Of a DNA stretch of 64,000 nucleotides, positions 51,942 to 61,101 are shown piece by piece. Origin of the DNA: Glaciibacter superstes DSM 21135 (GTDB lineage Bacteria > Actinomycetota > Actinomycetes > Actinomycetales > Microbacteriaceae); contig NZ_ATWH01000002.1 in NCBI RefSeq assembly GCF_000421145.1, positions 310,001 to 374,000 of the forward strand, given 5' to 3'. The notes beneath the pieces were generated by a model that searched no databases, had not been told where the DNA came from, and worked only from the letters and a program-made list of their open reading frames with translations. Made by a program: the position numbers and the translations under genes. Every line of letters starts with the position of its first letter. The first letter of the stretch is position 1.

Positions 51942-54668
51942 CTAGCTCTCGCCCCCGGCTGAGCCGGTGGTTCCTGCCGTCACCTCGTGCAGCCGGTACT
52001 TCTCGATCGCCTGCTGTGCCAGAGAGCGATCGACGTCGCCGCGGCGGCCGAGCATCTCGAGGGTGCGAACGACCATCGACGGTCCGTCGATCTTGAAGAA
52101 TCGGCGAGCGGCGGCGCGGGTGTCGGAGAAGCCGAAATCGTCTGCTCCGAGTGTCGCGAAGTCGCCGGGGACGAACTGACGAATCTGGTCCGGTACGGCG
52201 TGCATGTAATCGGAGACCGCCACGAAGGGGCCCTGGGCGTTCGCCAGCTTCTGCGTGACGTACGCCGTACGCTCCTCGTCGTTCGGGTTGAGGAAGTTGT
52301 GCTCCTCTGCGGCCAGGCCGTCGCGGCGCAGTTCGGTCCATGACGTCACTGACCAGACATCGGCGGAGACGCCCCAGTCATCGGCCAGTAGCTGCTGGGC
52401 CTCGAGTGCCCAGGGAACGGATACGCCGGATGCCAGCAGCTGTGCCTTCGGACCGGTGACGGCGGATTCGTTCAGGCGGTAGATGCCGCGCACGATTCCG
52501 TCGGAGTCGACGCCTTCTGGTTCTTTGGGCTGCACGAGCGGCTCGTTGTAGAGGGTGATGTAGTACATCACGTTCGGGTCTGGGTGCGTTCCGCCGTACA
52601 TCCGGTCGAGGCCGGAGTGCACGATGTGGCCGATCTCGTAACCATAGGCGGGGTCATACGACACCACGGCCGGGTTTGTCGACGCGAGCAGGTGCGAGTG
52701 GCCATCTGCGTGCTGCAGGCCTTCGCCGGTCAGTGTCGTGCGACCGGCGGTGGCCCCCATGATGAAGCCGCGGGCCATCTGGTCGCCCGCAGCCCACATG
52801 GCGTCGCCGGTGCGCTGGAATCCGAACATCGAATAGAACACGTAGATCGGGATGAGCGGCTCGCCCTGGGTCGAGTACGACGTACCGACGTTGGTGAACG
52901 CGGCCATCGCGCCGGCTTCGTTGATGCCGACGTGAAGAATCTGACCCTGCGCGCTTTCCTTGTATGCCAGCAGCAGCTCACGGTCGACAGACGTGTAGTG
53001 CTGACCATTGGGGTTGTAGATCTTCGCGTTCGGGAAGAAGGCGTCGATGCCGAAGGTGCGGGCTTCGTCCGGGATGATCGGCACGATGCGATTGCCGAAG
53101 TCCTTCGACCGGAGCAGGTCTTTGAGCAGGCGGACGAAGGCCATGGTGGTGGCAATCTCCTGGGTGCCCGAACCCTTCTTCGCGATGGCGTAGGTGGAGT
53201 CTTCAGGGAGGTTCAGCTGGGTGTACTTGGTGCGGCGTTCTGGAATGTAGCCGCCGAGCGCGCGGCGGCGCTCGTGCAGGTACTGGATCGCCTCATCGGA
53301 ATCGCCCGGCGTGTAATACGGCGGAAGATACGGGTTCTCCTCGAGCTGGGCATCCGTGATTGGCACGTGCATGCTGTCGCGGAAGGTCTTGAGGTTCTCC
53401 AGCGTCATCTTCTTCATCTGGTGGGTCGCGTTGCGGCCCTCGAAACTCGGGCCGAGGCCGTAACCCTTGACAGTCTTGGCCAGGATGACGGTGGGCTGGC
53501 CGGTGTGCTCAGCTGCCGCTTTGAAGGCGGCAAAGACCTTGCGGTAGTCGTGACCGCCGCGCTTGAGGTTCCAGACCTGGTCGTCTGTGTAGCCTTCGAC
53601 GAGCTGGAGGGCGCGCGGGTCGCGGCCGAAGAAGTTCTCGCGAACGTATGCGCCGCTCTCGGCCTTGTAGGTCTGGTAGTCGCCATCCGGCGTGACGTTC
53701 ATGAGGTTCAGCAGCGCGCCGTCGGTGTCGCGGGCGAGCAGGTCGTCCCATTCGCGGCCCCAGACCACCTTGATGACGTTCCAGCCGGCGCCCCGGAAGA
53801 AGCTTTCCAGTTCCTGGATGATCTTGCCATTGCCGCGCACCGGGCCGTCGAGGCGTTGGAGGTTGCAGTTGATGACGAAGTTCAGGTTGTCGAGGCCCTC
53901 GTTCGCGGCGACCTGGAGCTGACCGCGGCTCTCGACCTCGTCCATCTCCCCGTCGCCGAGAAACGCCCAGACCTGCTGGTCGCTGGCATCTTTGATGCCA
54001 CGGTTGGTGAGGTACTTGTTGACCTGAGCCTGATAGATCGCGTTGATCGGGCCGAGGCCCATCGATACCGTTGGGAACTGCCAGAATTCCGGCATCAGGC
54101 GCGGGTGCGGGTAGGAGGAGAGACCGTTGGGGGCGTGTGACTTCTCCTGGCGGAATCCGTCGAGCTGGTCTGTGCTGAGCCGGCCCTCGAGGAATGCCCT
54201 CGCATAGGTACCGGGGGAGGCGTGGCCCTGGATGAAGATCTGGTCGCCGCCGCCCGGGTGGTTCTGGCCGCGGAAGAAGTGGTTGAAGCCCACCTCGTAG
54301 AGGGCGGCGGAGGAAGCATAGGTGGAGATGTGGCCGCCGACGGCGATACCGGGGCGCTGGGCGCGGTGCACCAGGATGGCGGCGTTCCAGCGGATCCAGG
54401 CGCGGTAGCGGCGTTCGATCTCTTCGTTGCCCGGGAAGGAGGGCTCGTTTCCCGCCGCGATGGTGTTGATGTAATCGGTGGTCGGAACCATCGGCACACC
54501 GAGGTGGAGTTCTTTCGAGCGCTTGAGCAGGCTGAGCATGATCTCGCGGCCGCGCTGGTGGCCGTGTTCGGCGACGAGGGCATCCAGCGACTCAGACCAT
54601 TCGGCCGTCTCCTCCGGATCGGTGTCAGTGTTGTCCATCGAGTACGGGTCCTGGTCGTTGACGGTCAC
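51942..54668 (-). CDS. aceE: pyruvate dehydrogenase E1 component (homodimeric)
   Basis: This is a 908-residue thiamine-diphosphate enzyme, full length for the AceE type, that decarboxylates pyruvate in the pyruvate dehydrogenase complex. [20 protein letters not shown] is in the N-terminal domain, and the ThDP site has FLGDGEMDE with later [11 protein letters not shown]. Transketolase-like central and C-terminal domains follow. The GTG at 54668 follows GAGAGAGGT; an ATG at 54638 would give a slightly shorter protein. It supplies acetyl-CoA for the fatty-acid genes downstream. Confidence 0.96.
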   Translation of the reverse strand: MTVNDQDPYSMDNTDTDPEETAEWSESLDALVAEHGHQRGREIMLSLLKRSKELHLGVPMVPTTDYINTIAAGNEPSFPGNEEIERRYRAWIRWNAAILVHRAQRPGIAVGGHISTYASSAALYEVGFNHFFRGQNHPGGGDQIFIQGHASPGTYARAFLEGRLSTDQLDGFRQEKSHAPNGLSSYPHPRLMPEFWQFPTVSMGLGPINAIYQAQVNKYLTNRGIKDASDQQVWAFLGDGEMDEVESRGQLQVAANEGLDNLNFVINCNLQRLDGPVRGNGKIIQELESFFRGAGWNVIKVVWGREWDDLLARDTDGALLNLMNVTPDGDYQTYKAESGAYVRENFFGRDPRALQLVEGYTDDQVWNLKRGGHDYRKVFAAFKAAAEHTGQPTVILAKTVKGYGLGPSFEGRNATHQMKKMTLENLKTFRDSMHVPITDAQLEENPYLPPYYTPGDSDEAIQYLHERRRALGGYIPERRTKYTQLNLPEDSTYAIAKKGSGTQEIATTMAFVRLLKDLLRSKDFGNRIVPIIPDEARTFGIDAFFPNAKIYNPNGQHYTSVDRELLLAYKESAQGQILHVGINEAGAMAAFTNVGTSYSTQGEPLIPIYVFYSMFGFQRTGDAMWAAGDQMARGFIMGATAGRTTLTGEGLQHADGHSHLLASTNPAVVSYDPAYGYEIGHIVHSGLDRMYGGTHPDPNVMYYITLYNEPLVQPKEPEGVDSDGIVRGIYRLNESAVTGPKAQLLASGVSVPWALEAQQLLADDWGVSADVWSVTSWTELRRDGLAAEEHNFLNPNDEERTAYVTQKLANAQGPFVAVSDYMHAVPDQIRQFVPGDFATLGADDFGFSDTRAAARRFFKIDGPSMVVRTLEMLGRRGDVDRSLAQQAIEKYRLHEVTAGTTGSAGGES

Positions 54669-54690
54669 ACTCGACCTCTCTCTGTTGTTG

Positions 54691-54732
54691 AGATCCTGTT
54701 GTTCAGATCCTGTTGTTCAGATCCCGTTGATG
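54691..54732. repeat. three 14-bp repeats in the aceE 5' region
   Basis: AGATCCTGTTGTTC occurs twice perfectly and a third time with changes, 23-64 bp before the aceE start and so probably inside its 5' untranslated region. Confidence 0.9.
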
Positions 54733-54832
54733 AGATCATGCTGGCGCAGATCGTGCCGGGTATTTGTGGTGCCGCACATGGTGGGTCGGATCACGACCGG
54801 CGGCATCCTCACAAGCCTACTGATTCTTCCCT

Positions 54833-54845
54833 CGTACTGCGTACG
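54833..54845. promoter_or_regulatory. palindrome in the aceE upstream region
   Basis: CGTAC-TGC-GTACG is perfect and lies just upstream of a TAGGCT box on the minus strand. The gap between aceE and the peroxiredoxin gene (54669-55124) otherwise holds only the 14-bp repeats and the two promoters; I see no gene in it. Confidence 0.35.
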
Positions 54846-55043
54846 CGCCAGAAAGCACGCGTTCCGCCGCCGAGGCGCTCGAAACCCGGTGGCCCGATCT
54901 TCAGAGCCGTGGATTAGAAGGGTGGGTCTTCCGGTAGTACTTTCTTGCGGAGTTCGGCCGTCTAGGGCAGAGGAATAGATCACGGAACACGTCCGCCTTC
55001 AACTGGGTCAACGTCCAGCTGTAGTGCTTGTTTAACCGCGTTC

Positions 55044-55072
55044 TTGGTTCCAGCGAGCAGCGGGTCTAGGCT
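55044..55072 (+). promoter_or_regulatory. promoter of the peroxiredoxin gene
   Basis: TTGGTT (55044-55049) and TAGGCT (55067-55072) are separated by 17 bp and lie 52 bp before the ATG. Confidence 0.6.
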
Positions 55073-55124
55073 AGGCAACCGTGTCAGCCGCGGATCCTCT
55101 CGCGGCACGGAAAGGAAGCGCACC

Positions 55125-55592
55125 ATGGCTCTGGAGAACGACACTCAGGCACCCGACTTCGAACTGATCAACCAGTTCGGCCAGCGGATCCAGCTCAGCC
55201 AGTTTCGTGAACTGAAATCCGTGGCGCTGGTGTTCTTCCCGCTGGCATTCTCTGGGATCTGCAGCAACGAGTTCTGCGAGTTGCGCGACAACCTGGGTCT
55301 CTTCGAGGACAGTTCCGTTGAACTCATCGGGATCTCGGTGGATTCCCGCCACACCCTGCGGGCCTGGGGTGACCAGGAGGGCTACCGGTTCAACCTGGTT
55401 GCAGATTTCTGGCCGCACGGCGCCGTCGCCAAGGAATACGGGGTGTTCCTTGAGGAAAAGGGGTTCGCGAACCGCGCGACATTCCTCATCGATCAGGGCG
55501 GAATCATCCGTTCGAGTTTCATCACCGCACCCGGCGAAGCGCGTTCCCTGCTCGCCTACCGCGCGGCCCTTGAGGAACTACAGCCAGCGTAG
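55125..55592 (+). CDS. AhpE-type peroxiredoxin
   Basis: This is a 155-residue thiol peroxidase. The peroxidatic Cys46 lies in FFPLAFSGICSNEF, equivalent to the PxxxTxxC motif with Ser for Thr. The rest fits the AhpE group (ISVDSRHTLRAWGDQEGY, ATFLIDQGGIIRSSF). A second Cys at 51 in the same helix is unusual for this one-Cys class. AAAGGAAG precedes the ATG. The gene stands alone with its own promoter. Confidence 0.92.
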   Translation: MALENDTQAPDFELINQFGQRIQLSQFRELKSVALVFFPLAFSGICSNEFCELRDNLGLFEDSSVELIGISVDSRHTLRAWGDQEGYRFNLVADFWPHGAVAKEYGVFLEEKGFANRATFLIDQGGIIRSSFITAPGEARSLLAYRAALEELQPA

Positions 55593-55661
55593 CCTCGCGG
55601 TGCATCCCGGCCACGGCGCCTGTATGCTGTACAACGATCTGTTCGGGTTTCGACTCGGCGG

Positions 55662-55734
55662 GGGCCTTTAGCTCAGTTGGTAGAGCGCCACGTTTACACC
55701 GTGGATGTCATCGGTTCGAGCCCGGTAGGGCCCA
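55662..55734 (+). tRNA. tRNA-Val (anticodon TAC)
   Basis: This is a 73-nt cloverleaf. GGGCCTT and AGGGCCC form the acceptor stem with one G-U. The anticodon arm CCACGTTTACACCGTGG reads TAC. The T-arm contains GGTTCGAGCCC and the discriminator is A. CCA is not encoded. Confidence 0.95.
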
Positions 55735-55779
55735 CTTTCCATCCACCTGAGATGTCCACGATGTTGGACCTCGTTGAAG

Positions 55780-55814
55780 CCCCCGCGCGACCACCGGTTG
55801 CTGCGGGGGTTTTC
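55780..55814 (+). terminator. terminator after tRNA-Val
   Basis: CCCCCGC (55780-55786) pairs with GCGGGGG (55803-55809), followed directly by TTTT. Confidence 0.8.
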
Positions 55815-56113
55815 CCTGCGTTCGAAGGCGTGTTCCCTGTGCGGTGGGCGAAGAGCGCGCCTGGGTCGATTTCGAAAGAAATCGGCGATGTAGTCCTTCG
55901 CTGCCGCTCAGCGCCCCGCACGCTACAGAGCCGCGCCAAATAACAGCGGGAGACCCGCGAAGCGCTCGTGCTCGCAGCGGAGATGCTGCGCGGTGAGGGC
56001 TGGGACCCGTTCTCGACGGTCGAAACGACTGCCGCGGACACGTCAGAACGCGAATCGATCTGCGCCTCCGCCGCTCTGGAAGTGCGTCGATACAGACAGG
56101 CGATACTGGAGTC
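55815..56113. other. non-coding stretch before the OmpR-type kinase
   Basis: Together with the terminator, this leaves about 380 bp from tRNA-Val to the kinase without a convincing gene. A GTG-started frame from 55968 runs into the kinase gene and has no recognisable domain, so I leave it unannotated. No clear promoter is visible apart from GATACT close to the kinase start. Confidence 0.5.
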
Positions 56114-57565
56114 ATGCCTTCTTCCCGCCTGCCGCGCTGGTCGGTGCGCACGCGTATCCTGGCCGCCATACTCGCGGTCACGGCCCTGAGCATGGCGGGG
56201 GCAGGATTCACGGCATACCTCGTTCAGCGGGATCGGGTCATGCACGAGATCGATGATCGGCTGCTGTCCAGGGTGGAAGCGGTGCGGGTTGTGGTGAGCG
56301 GGTCCCCGGCAACGGATGTCTCGGGCACTGAAGGCAGTGCGCCGGCCCCTTCTTCGCATGCCACCACCAGGGAAGCCCTGGAGGCCGTGTTCTCCCGCGT
56401 ACTGCCTGGCCGCAACGAGAGCTCACTGGGCGTGATTGACGGCAAGCCGGCACTCGTGTCGGCAATCGACGTCGATGCTCACCTGGAGGAAGATCCCGCG
56501 CTGGTCGACCGCATCGTCGCTGAGGTTTCAGACGGAACGGTTCGCCTCGGAACGTCGGTGGGTCCGCTCGGCTCGCTGCGGTATGTCGCGACACCGGTCA
56601 ACATTGAGGGCGACCCACAGCAGGGCCTCTACATCGCCGCGTTCGACATCGATGCCGAGTTGAAGGACAGCATCAGCGCGTTCTCGACATACGCGATTGT
56701 TGCTGCTGGCGGGCTGGTGGCCGTCGGACTGGTGGGCTGGCTCGTCGCCGGGCGGTTGCTCAGGCCGTTGCGCGACCTGCGGGATGCAGCGTCTCGCATC
56801 AGCGCAACCGACCTGACCAAGCGCATCCCGGTGCAGGGCAACGACGACCTTTCCGGTCTGACCTCCACCGTGAACACCATGCTCGATCGCATCGACGGGG
56901 CGGTCAGCGCGCAAAAACAGCTGCTCAATGACGTGCGGCACGAGCTGAAGACGCCCATCACGATCGTGCGCGGGCAGCTTGAGGTGGCCAACCCTGAAGA
57001 TCCAGACGACATGCGGCAGGCGATAGCGATCGCGATCGACGAACTCGATCGGATGTCTGCACTGGTTGACGAGATCGAGTCTCTGGCCGACAGCCAGCAG
57101 TCGCTGCTCAACCGGTCGCCGATAGACATCCGCGACTTCACAGAGCAGGTGTTCGCCAAGGCCTCCACCGACGGCAACCATAAGTGGAATCTCGCCGAGT
57201 TTGCGGAGGTCGCGTGTCTCATCGATTCGGCGAGGATCACGCAGGCATGGTTGCAGTTGGCCGACAACGCAGGCAAGTACGCGCCACCGGGCTCGCCGAT
57301 CTCGCTCGGCAGCCGGATCACCGATGGCCAGCTTCTCGAGTTCTGGGTGGCGGATCAGGGCCCGGGTATCCCGAAAGACATGGAGGATCGTATCTTCGAT
57401 CGCTTCGGGAGGGTGGGTGCCCAGCGAGGGGTGCGTGGCTCGGGCCTTGGACTTCCCATTGTGGCCGCGATCGCCAAAGCACACGGTGGGCGGGTGGCAC
57501 TGCAGAGCTCTCCGGTCGGTTCGCGCTTCGCCATTGAGATCCCATTGCAGGAGGCGAACGGATGA
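56114..57565 (+). CDS. OmpR-type sensor histidine kinase
   Basis: This is a 483-residue kinase with two membrane helices (residues about 14-36 and 190-215) enclosing an extracellular sensor of about 150 residues. HAMP follows, then HisKA with His276 in LLNDVRHELKTPITIVRGQL. The HATPase domain carries WLQLADNAGKYAPPG, VADQGPGIP and RGSGLGLPIV. It overlaps the response regulator start (ATGA). The sensor domain has no recognised ligand pocket. Confidence 0.93.
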   Translation: MPSSRLPRWSVRTRILAAILAVTALSMAGAGFTAYLVQRDRVMHEIDDRLLSRVEAVRVVVSGSPATDVSGTEGSAPAPSSHATTREALEAVFSRVLPGRNESSLGVIDGKPALVSAIDVDAHLEEDPALVDRIVAEVSDGTVRLGTSVGPLGSLRYVATPVNIEGDPQQGLYIAAFDIDAELKDSISAFSTYAIVAAGGLVAVGLVGWLVAGRLLRPLRDLRDAASRISATDLTKRIPVQGNDDLSGLTSTVNTMLDRIDGAVSAQKQLLNDVRHELKTPITIVRGQLEVANPEDPDDMRQAIAIAIDELDRMSALVDEIESLADSQQSLLNRSPIDIRDFTEQVFAKASTDGNHKWNLAEFAEVACLIDSARITQAWLQLADNAGKYAPPGSPISLGSRITDGQLLEFWVADQGPGIPKDMEDRIFDRFGRVGAQRGVRGSGLGLPIVAAIAKAHGGRVALQSSPVGSRFAIEIPLQEANG

Positions 57566-58242
57566 GCAGCATCCTGATTATTGAGGACGAAGAGCGCATC
57601 TCCAGCTTCGTGAGCAAGGGCCTGAAGGCGCAGGGCTATGCCTGCACCGTCGTCGAGGATGGTGTCGACGGACTGCAACTGGCTCTCTCCGGTGAGTTCG
57701 ACCTGGTGTTGCTGGATGTCGGACTTCCCGGTATCGACGGGTTCGAGGTGTTGCGTCGCATCCGCAAGCACGACACACAGTTGCCGATCGTCATGCTGAC
57801 CGCACGAACGGCGACCGAAGACACCGTCGCCGGTCTGGACGGCGGCGCCAACGACTACCTGGTCAAGCCGTTCAAGTTCGACGAACTGGCGGCGCGGGTG
57901 CGCAGCCGGCTGAGGGATGCCGCGGGCGGGGTCCAGGAGGCGAGCCTGACCATCGCGCATGAGGGGCTCAGCATCGACCTCAAATCGCGGCGAGCCGCTG
58001 TCGATGGCCGCACCGTGGAGCTATCGGTTCGCGAGTTCGCGCTCACTGAGGAGTTCCTGCGACACCCAGACCAGGTGCTGAGCCGTGAGCAGCTGTTGAG
58101 CCGGGTGTGGGGCTACGACTTCGATCCAGGGTCGAACGTGGTGGATGTGTACGTCAGCTACCTGCGCGCGAAGCTCGGGCCCGGGCGCATCGAGACGGTG
58201 CGGGGGATGGGCTACCGCCTGAGGGAGCACGCCGCCGAATAG
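57562..58242 (+). CDS. OmpR-type response regulator
   Basis: This encodes 226 residues. The receiver has acidic residues at 8-10, phospho-acceptor Asp52 in LVLLDVGLPGIDG and Lys in DYLVKPFKFDEL. The winged helix contains VELSVREFALTEEFLRHPDQ and VDVYVSYLRAKLG. It is co-translated with the kinase and followed by a strong terminator. Confidence 0.95.
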   Translation: MSSILIIEDEERISSFVSKGLKAQGYACTVVEDGVDGLQLALSGEFDLVLLDVGLPGIDGFEVLRRIRKHDTQLPIVMLTARTATEDTVAGLDGGANDYLVKPFKFDELAARVRSRLRDAAGGVQEASLTIAHEGLSIDLKSRRAAVDGRTVELSVREFALTEEFLRHPDQVLSREQLLSRVWGYDFDPGSNVVDVYVSYLRAKLGPGRIETVRGMGYRLREHAAE

Positions 58243-58244
58243 CG

Positions 58245-58276
58245 AAAGCCGCTGCCCATCTGGGCAGCGGCTTTGT
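58245..58276 (+). terminator. rho-independent-like terminator after the response regulator
   Basis: AAAGCCGCTGCCC and GGGCAGCGGCTTT form a perfect 13-bp stem with a 4-nt loop immediately after the stop codon. Confidence 0.9.
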
Positions 58277-58288
58277 TCGCGTGTTGGG

Positions 58289-58687
58289 TCAGTCGGCGCT
58301 CTGAGCGGACACCGCGCTCTGTGCTGAAACTGCGCTCTGTGCTGAAACCGCGGTCTGTGCTGAAGCCGCGCTCTGTGCTGAAACCGTGCTCTGTACCGAA
58401 ACCGCACTCTGTGCCGAAACTGCACTGACCGGGCTCACCGCACTCGCGCCGGCGGTGGCGACGCTAGTGGTTGCCGGCGTGCTGGTCGTGGTGATGGGGG
58501 CATCCGTTGCCGACGTCGCCGACTGGATGCTCGAGTTCGACGTACCAGACGACAGCGTGCCGACCTTCTCACCGCTGGTGTCGTGGATGGTCATAGCATT
58601 GGCGGCCATGACTCCTCCGCCGGCAACCAAGCCGAGGCCGAGAGCGGATGCTGCGCCGACGACGGTCCATTTGCGCTTGTTGTTCAT
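58289..58687 (-). CDS. secreted or surface protein with VSAQSA repeats
   Basis: This is a 132-residue protein. MNNKRKWTVVGAASALGLG then LVAGGGVMAANA forms a signal peptide or anchor. About 30 further residues contain IHDTSGEKVGTLSSG, and the rest is Ser/Thr/Ala-rich, ending in several VSAQSA units from an 18-bp repeat. The product is likely exported and unstructured. AAGGAGA lies 7 nt before the ATG at 58687. It is convergent with the two-component operon and may be one of its targets, which is inference. Confidence 0.75.
   Translation of the reverse strand: MNNKRKWTVVGAASALGLGLVAGGGVMAANAMTIHDTSGEKVGTLSSGTSNSSIQSATSATDAPITTTSTPATTSVATAGASAVSPVSAVSAQSAVSVQSTVSAQSAASAQTAVSAQSAVSAQSAVSAQSAD
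58297..58422 (-). repeat. seven 18-bp tandem repeats
   Basis: The unit CGCTCTGTGCTGAAACCG (plus strand) occurs seven times head to tail with a few changes per copy. An eighth, decayed copy follows to about 58440. Confidence 0.93.
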
Positions 58688-58792
58688 GGGAGTCTCCTTC
58701 ATGCTGTTCTGCGGACGGTGCCGCACGATCACTGACAGGAACTACTATTCAGGCTGGATCTAAGGCAATCGTCAGGGGTCGGTTACAACCCT

Positions 58793-59995
58793 CTAATGTT
58801 TGTCGTCGGCTCCGTTTGTCAGCAGTTCCGCAGCGCGTTCGAGCAGCGCGTCGGTGTCGAGCGCCTGGTTCAAGGCGTGAGCGATCAGGTGTGTGGCGGC
58901 GATCGCAGATGCTCGTCGGGCAAAGGCAGGGTCTTCGCTCCAGCTCTCGCGCCACTGGGTGGCGATCCTCTTGCAACCGGTCGTGACCGCATGGTGGTCG
59001 GCGTTGATGGCGGCGGTGACGATGAGGTGGGCGTAGAGCGCCGCCGCATCGTCGGCAGGGTCTCCGAGCCCCGCGGTGTCGATGTCGAGAAGACCGCTGA
59101 CAGCATCCGTTGTTTCACTCAGGAAAAGCTGGCCGATGTGGAGGTCCCCGTGCACTGTGACCTGCGGCGGCACCGCGGCGCCGGAGAGCGCCGTCTCGAT
59201 GCGGCGCGCGATCTCGTGGACGCGTGTCGCCTGGGTCGGAGACGACTGCGCCAGACGACGCTCGTACCAGGACAGGCGCGATGACAGCGATGCGCGCGCG
59301 GAGGTTGTGCTCGGCACTGCGGCCATGAGTTGCTGGAGATGGGAGATCTCTTGGCTGAACTGGTGCGCGTCGAGGTGAGCAATCGCGTCGATCGCGGGAG
59401 TGCCGCCCAGCGCGGAGAGCGCGAGCAGGCCTTCTACGCTCCAGCCGAGCACTCGCGGCACCGGGAGTCCAGCCTCGAGCCAGGCGTTGTGGCGCTGGGC
59501 AAAGGTTTCGGCAATTCCAGGGGCAACGATCTTCAGGAAGAGCGTGGACCGGTCGGTGTCCACGCGGATCACCGCCCGTTTGCCGGGGCGATAGGCCGCC
59601 AGCGTCAGCGCGATTCCCGTGCCGGTGTCGACTCCGAGACGCTGGAGAATCACCTCGGCACCATCCGGCGAGGCCGCGGCCTGGAGCGCAGGGAGGGCAG
59701 GGTCGCGAGGGTAGACCCAGACGGACACCTGATCGCCGCTCTCCTCATCGCGCATCGTGAGCACACCGTCGCGGTCTTCGGCGCGCGGACTGGTCTCGAT
59801 ATAGATCAGGTGGCTCTCACGCGTCCCGTCCACAGTGTCGAACTCGACCTGATGGGCGACGACGAGCCCATCGCCGCTGATCTCAGAGCTGACGGGGGAA
59901 TGTGAGATGAGCCGCCTGTCGAGCGATTCGGCGATGGCTTCAAGCAGCGCCACATCCGGTTCTGCACTCCTCTGGCCCGGCTGCTGCTCAGCCAT
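58793..59995 (-). CDS. APH-like phosphotransferase
   Basis: This is about 400 residues. The kinase-like catalytic region has VTVHGDLHIGQLFL (Asp catalytic loop) and GLLDIDTAGLGDPADDAAA (metal-binding DxD), as in aminoglycoside and homoserine/choline kinases. The N-terminal third lacks known motifs. The substrate is unknown. The start ATG is duplicated by a 15-bp repeat (59992-60021), giving starts at 59995 and 60010; I use 59995. It overlaps the Pro-rich membrane protein gene by 8 nt. Confidence 0.85.
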   Translation of the reverse strand: MAEQQPGQRSAEPDVALLEAIAESLDRRLISHSPVSSEISGDGLVVAHQVEFDTVDGTRESHLIYIETSPRAEDRDGVLTMRDEESGDQVSVWVYPRDPALPALQAAASPDGAEVILQRLGVDTGTGIALTLAAYRPGKRAVIRVDTDRSTLFLKIVAPGIAETFAQRHNAWLEAGLPVPRVLGWSVEGLLALSALGGTPAIDAIAHLDAHQFSQEISHLQQLMAAVPSTTSARASLSSRLSWYERRLAQSSPTQATRVHEIARRIETALSGAAVPPQVTVHGDLHIGQLFLSETTDAVSGLLDIDTAGLGDPADDAAALYAHLIVTAAINADHHAVTTGCKRIATQWRESWSEDPAFARRASAIAATHLIAHALNQALDTDALLERAAELLTNGADDKH

Positions 59996-60263
59996 TGTCC
60001 GGGTCACCATTGTCCGGATCGTCGTCATCCACGTCTTGCGGTGGCGCCGGCGGAATCGGGGCCGGTGTCGGCGCAGTGGTGGGTTCCCTGGACGGCTCCG
60101 GGGTTGGGGTCGGAAGCGTGGGGTCTGGGGTGGCGACGACGGGCTCGATGGACTGTATCTCGCCCGGCTGGTCGCGCACGATCATGATGTTCGCCGTGGA
60201 AGCGCCCGCGCCGATGACCGCCAGCACGATACCGGCGGCGATCACAACTCCACTTCGACGCAC
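59988..60263 (-). CDS. small Pro-rich membrane-anchored protein
   Basis: This encodes 91 residues. RRSGVVIAAGIVLAVIGAGA is one membrane helix or signal anchor. The rest is a Pro/Thr/Glu-rich region (TPDPTLPTPTPEPS; TTAPTPAPIPPAPPQ) ending in DDDDPDNGDPDNG. The DPDNG pair comes from a 15-bp duplication. It starts with GTG and its last 8 nt overlap the APH-like gene, which implies co-expression. The exposed tail looks like a wall-spanning linker without a functional domain. Confidence 0.7.
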   Translation of the reverse strand: MRRSGVVIAAGIVLAVIGAGASTANIMIVRDQPGEIQSIEPVVATPDPTLPTPTPEPSREPTTAPTPAPIPPAPPQDVDDDDPDNGDPDNG

Positions 60264-60356
60264 ATAACCATCTTGCCCGTCTTCGCTGCGCGCGGCGAAT
60301 GTTGGCTCCGCTCACTCTGGCGCACGACCGGGCTGGAGTGGGTTGTCTCCCGCGAC

Positions 60357-61043
60357 CTACTTGTCGTGCTGTCTGCGCACGATCTCGTTGATCCAGATGG
60401 GCGCGAACGGAGAGGTGCAATTCGGGGGAGTCGGGTAGTCCTTGAGCACCTCCAAGCGCTCACCGATGTTGATGGCGCGTGCGCGAAGCTTCACGTTCTC
60501 GATCCCGATCTGGGCGAGGCAGTGGTTCATCGCCCATTGCAGACGATCCGGAGCGTCCTTCATCTCCGCTTCGATGACATCGAGCAGTCCTGAAAGTTCA
60601 AGACCCTCTGGCTTCTTTGCCACGCGCTCAGTGGTCAGCGCCCAACCGGCACTCGCGACCACCGGGTCCGAATCGGCGAACCACGCCAGACGCAGCTCTT
60701 CGGCGTGCTGGTTCTTCTTCACCACGTAGTTCACCAGCCAATCGTTCACCTTGGGAATGCGCGCCTGGCGCAACATGGCGTCCAGTTCCTCGCGCCCAAA
60801 GGCCTTCGGTCGGCAGATCAGGATCGCCAGCAGCCTCGCCGCGGTGTCACCGGTATCCCACAACTCCAGTGCCAGCTCCTGTTGGGTTTTCAGGCGCTTG
60901 GCAATCACGCGAAGCTTGCCCAGGTTCACCCCGTGGTCGTCACCGTGCCGCTCATTCACCTCGCGTGCCTTCGGGTCCTCAAGTGCGGCCAGCTCGGCCA
61001 TCAACTCGGCTACGGGCGTCCGGGCAATCGTCGTCTGTGCCAC
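60357..61043 (-). CDS. DNA alkylation repair (AlkD-like) protein
   Basis: This is a 228-residue all-helical HEAT-like repeat protein. YGVNLGKLR-type sequence appears as DDHGVNLGKLRVIAKRLK, and LAILICRPKAFGREELDAML, VNDWLVNYVVKKN and LQWAMNHCLAQIGIENVKLR are family segments. AlkD-type glycosylases excise bulky alkylated bases without base flipping. The GTG start at 61043 follows AGGAGG. Confidence 0.88.
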   Translation of the reverse strand: MAQTTIARTPVAELMAELAALEDPKAREVNERHGDDHGVNLGKLRVIAKRLKTQQELALELWDTGDTAARLLAILICRPKAFGREELDAMLRQARIPKVNDWLVNYVVKKNQHAEELRLAWFADSDPVVASAGWALTTERVAKKPEGLELSGLLDVIEAEMKDAPDRLQWAMNHCLAQIGIENVKLRARAINIGERLEVLKDYPTPPNCTSPFAPIWINEIVRRQHDK

Positions 61044-61101
61044 CTCAGCCTCCTCTCGATCGCGTGTGGGATTCAGCCTAGGCCGGACGACATCTCACGG
61101 G

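Noticed and set aside
52584-54140. 518-codon open frame opposite aceE
   Set aside because: Composition is that of a shadow frame (Val/Arg/Asp/Glu/Gly-rich) and no known fold is visible; aceE is complete on the other strand.
55968-56189. Small open frame before the OmpR-type kinase
   Set aside because: It runs into the kinase coding region, lacks a good ribosome binding site and has no recognisable features.
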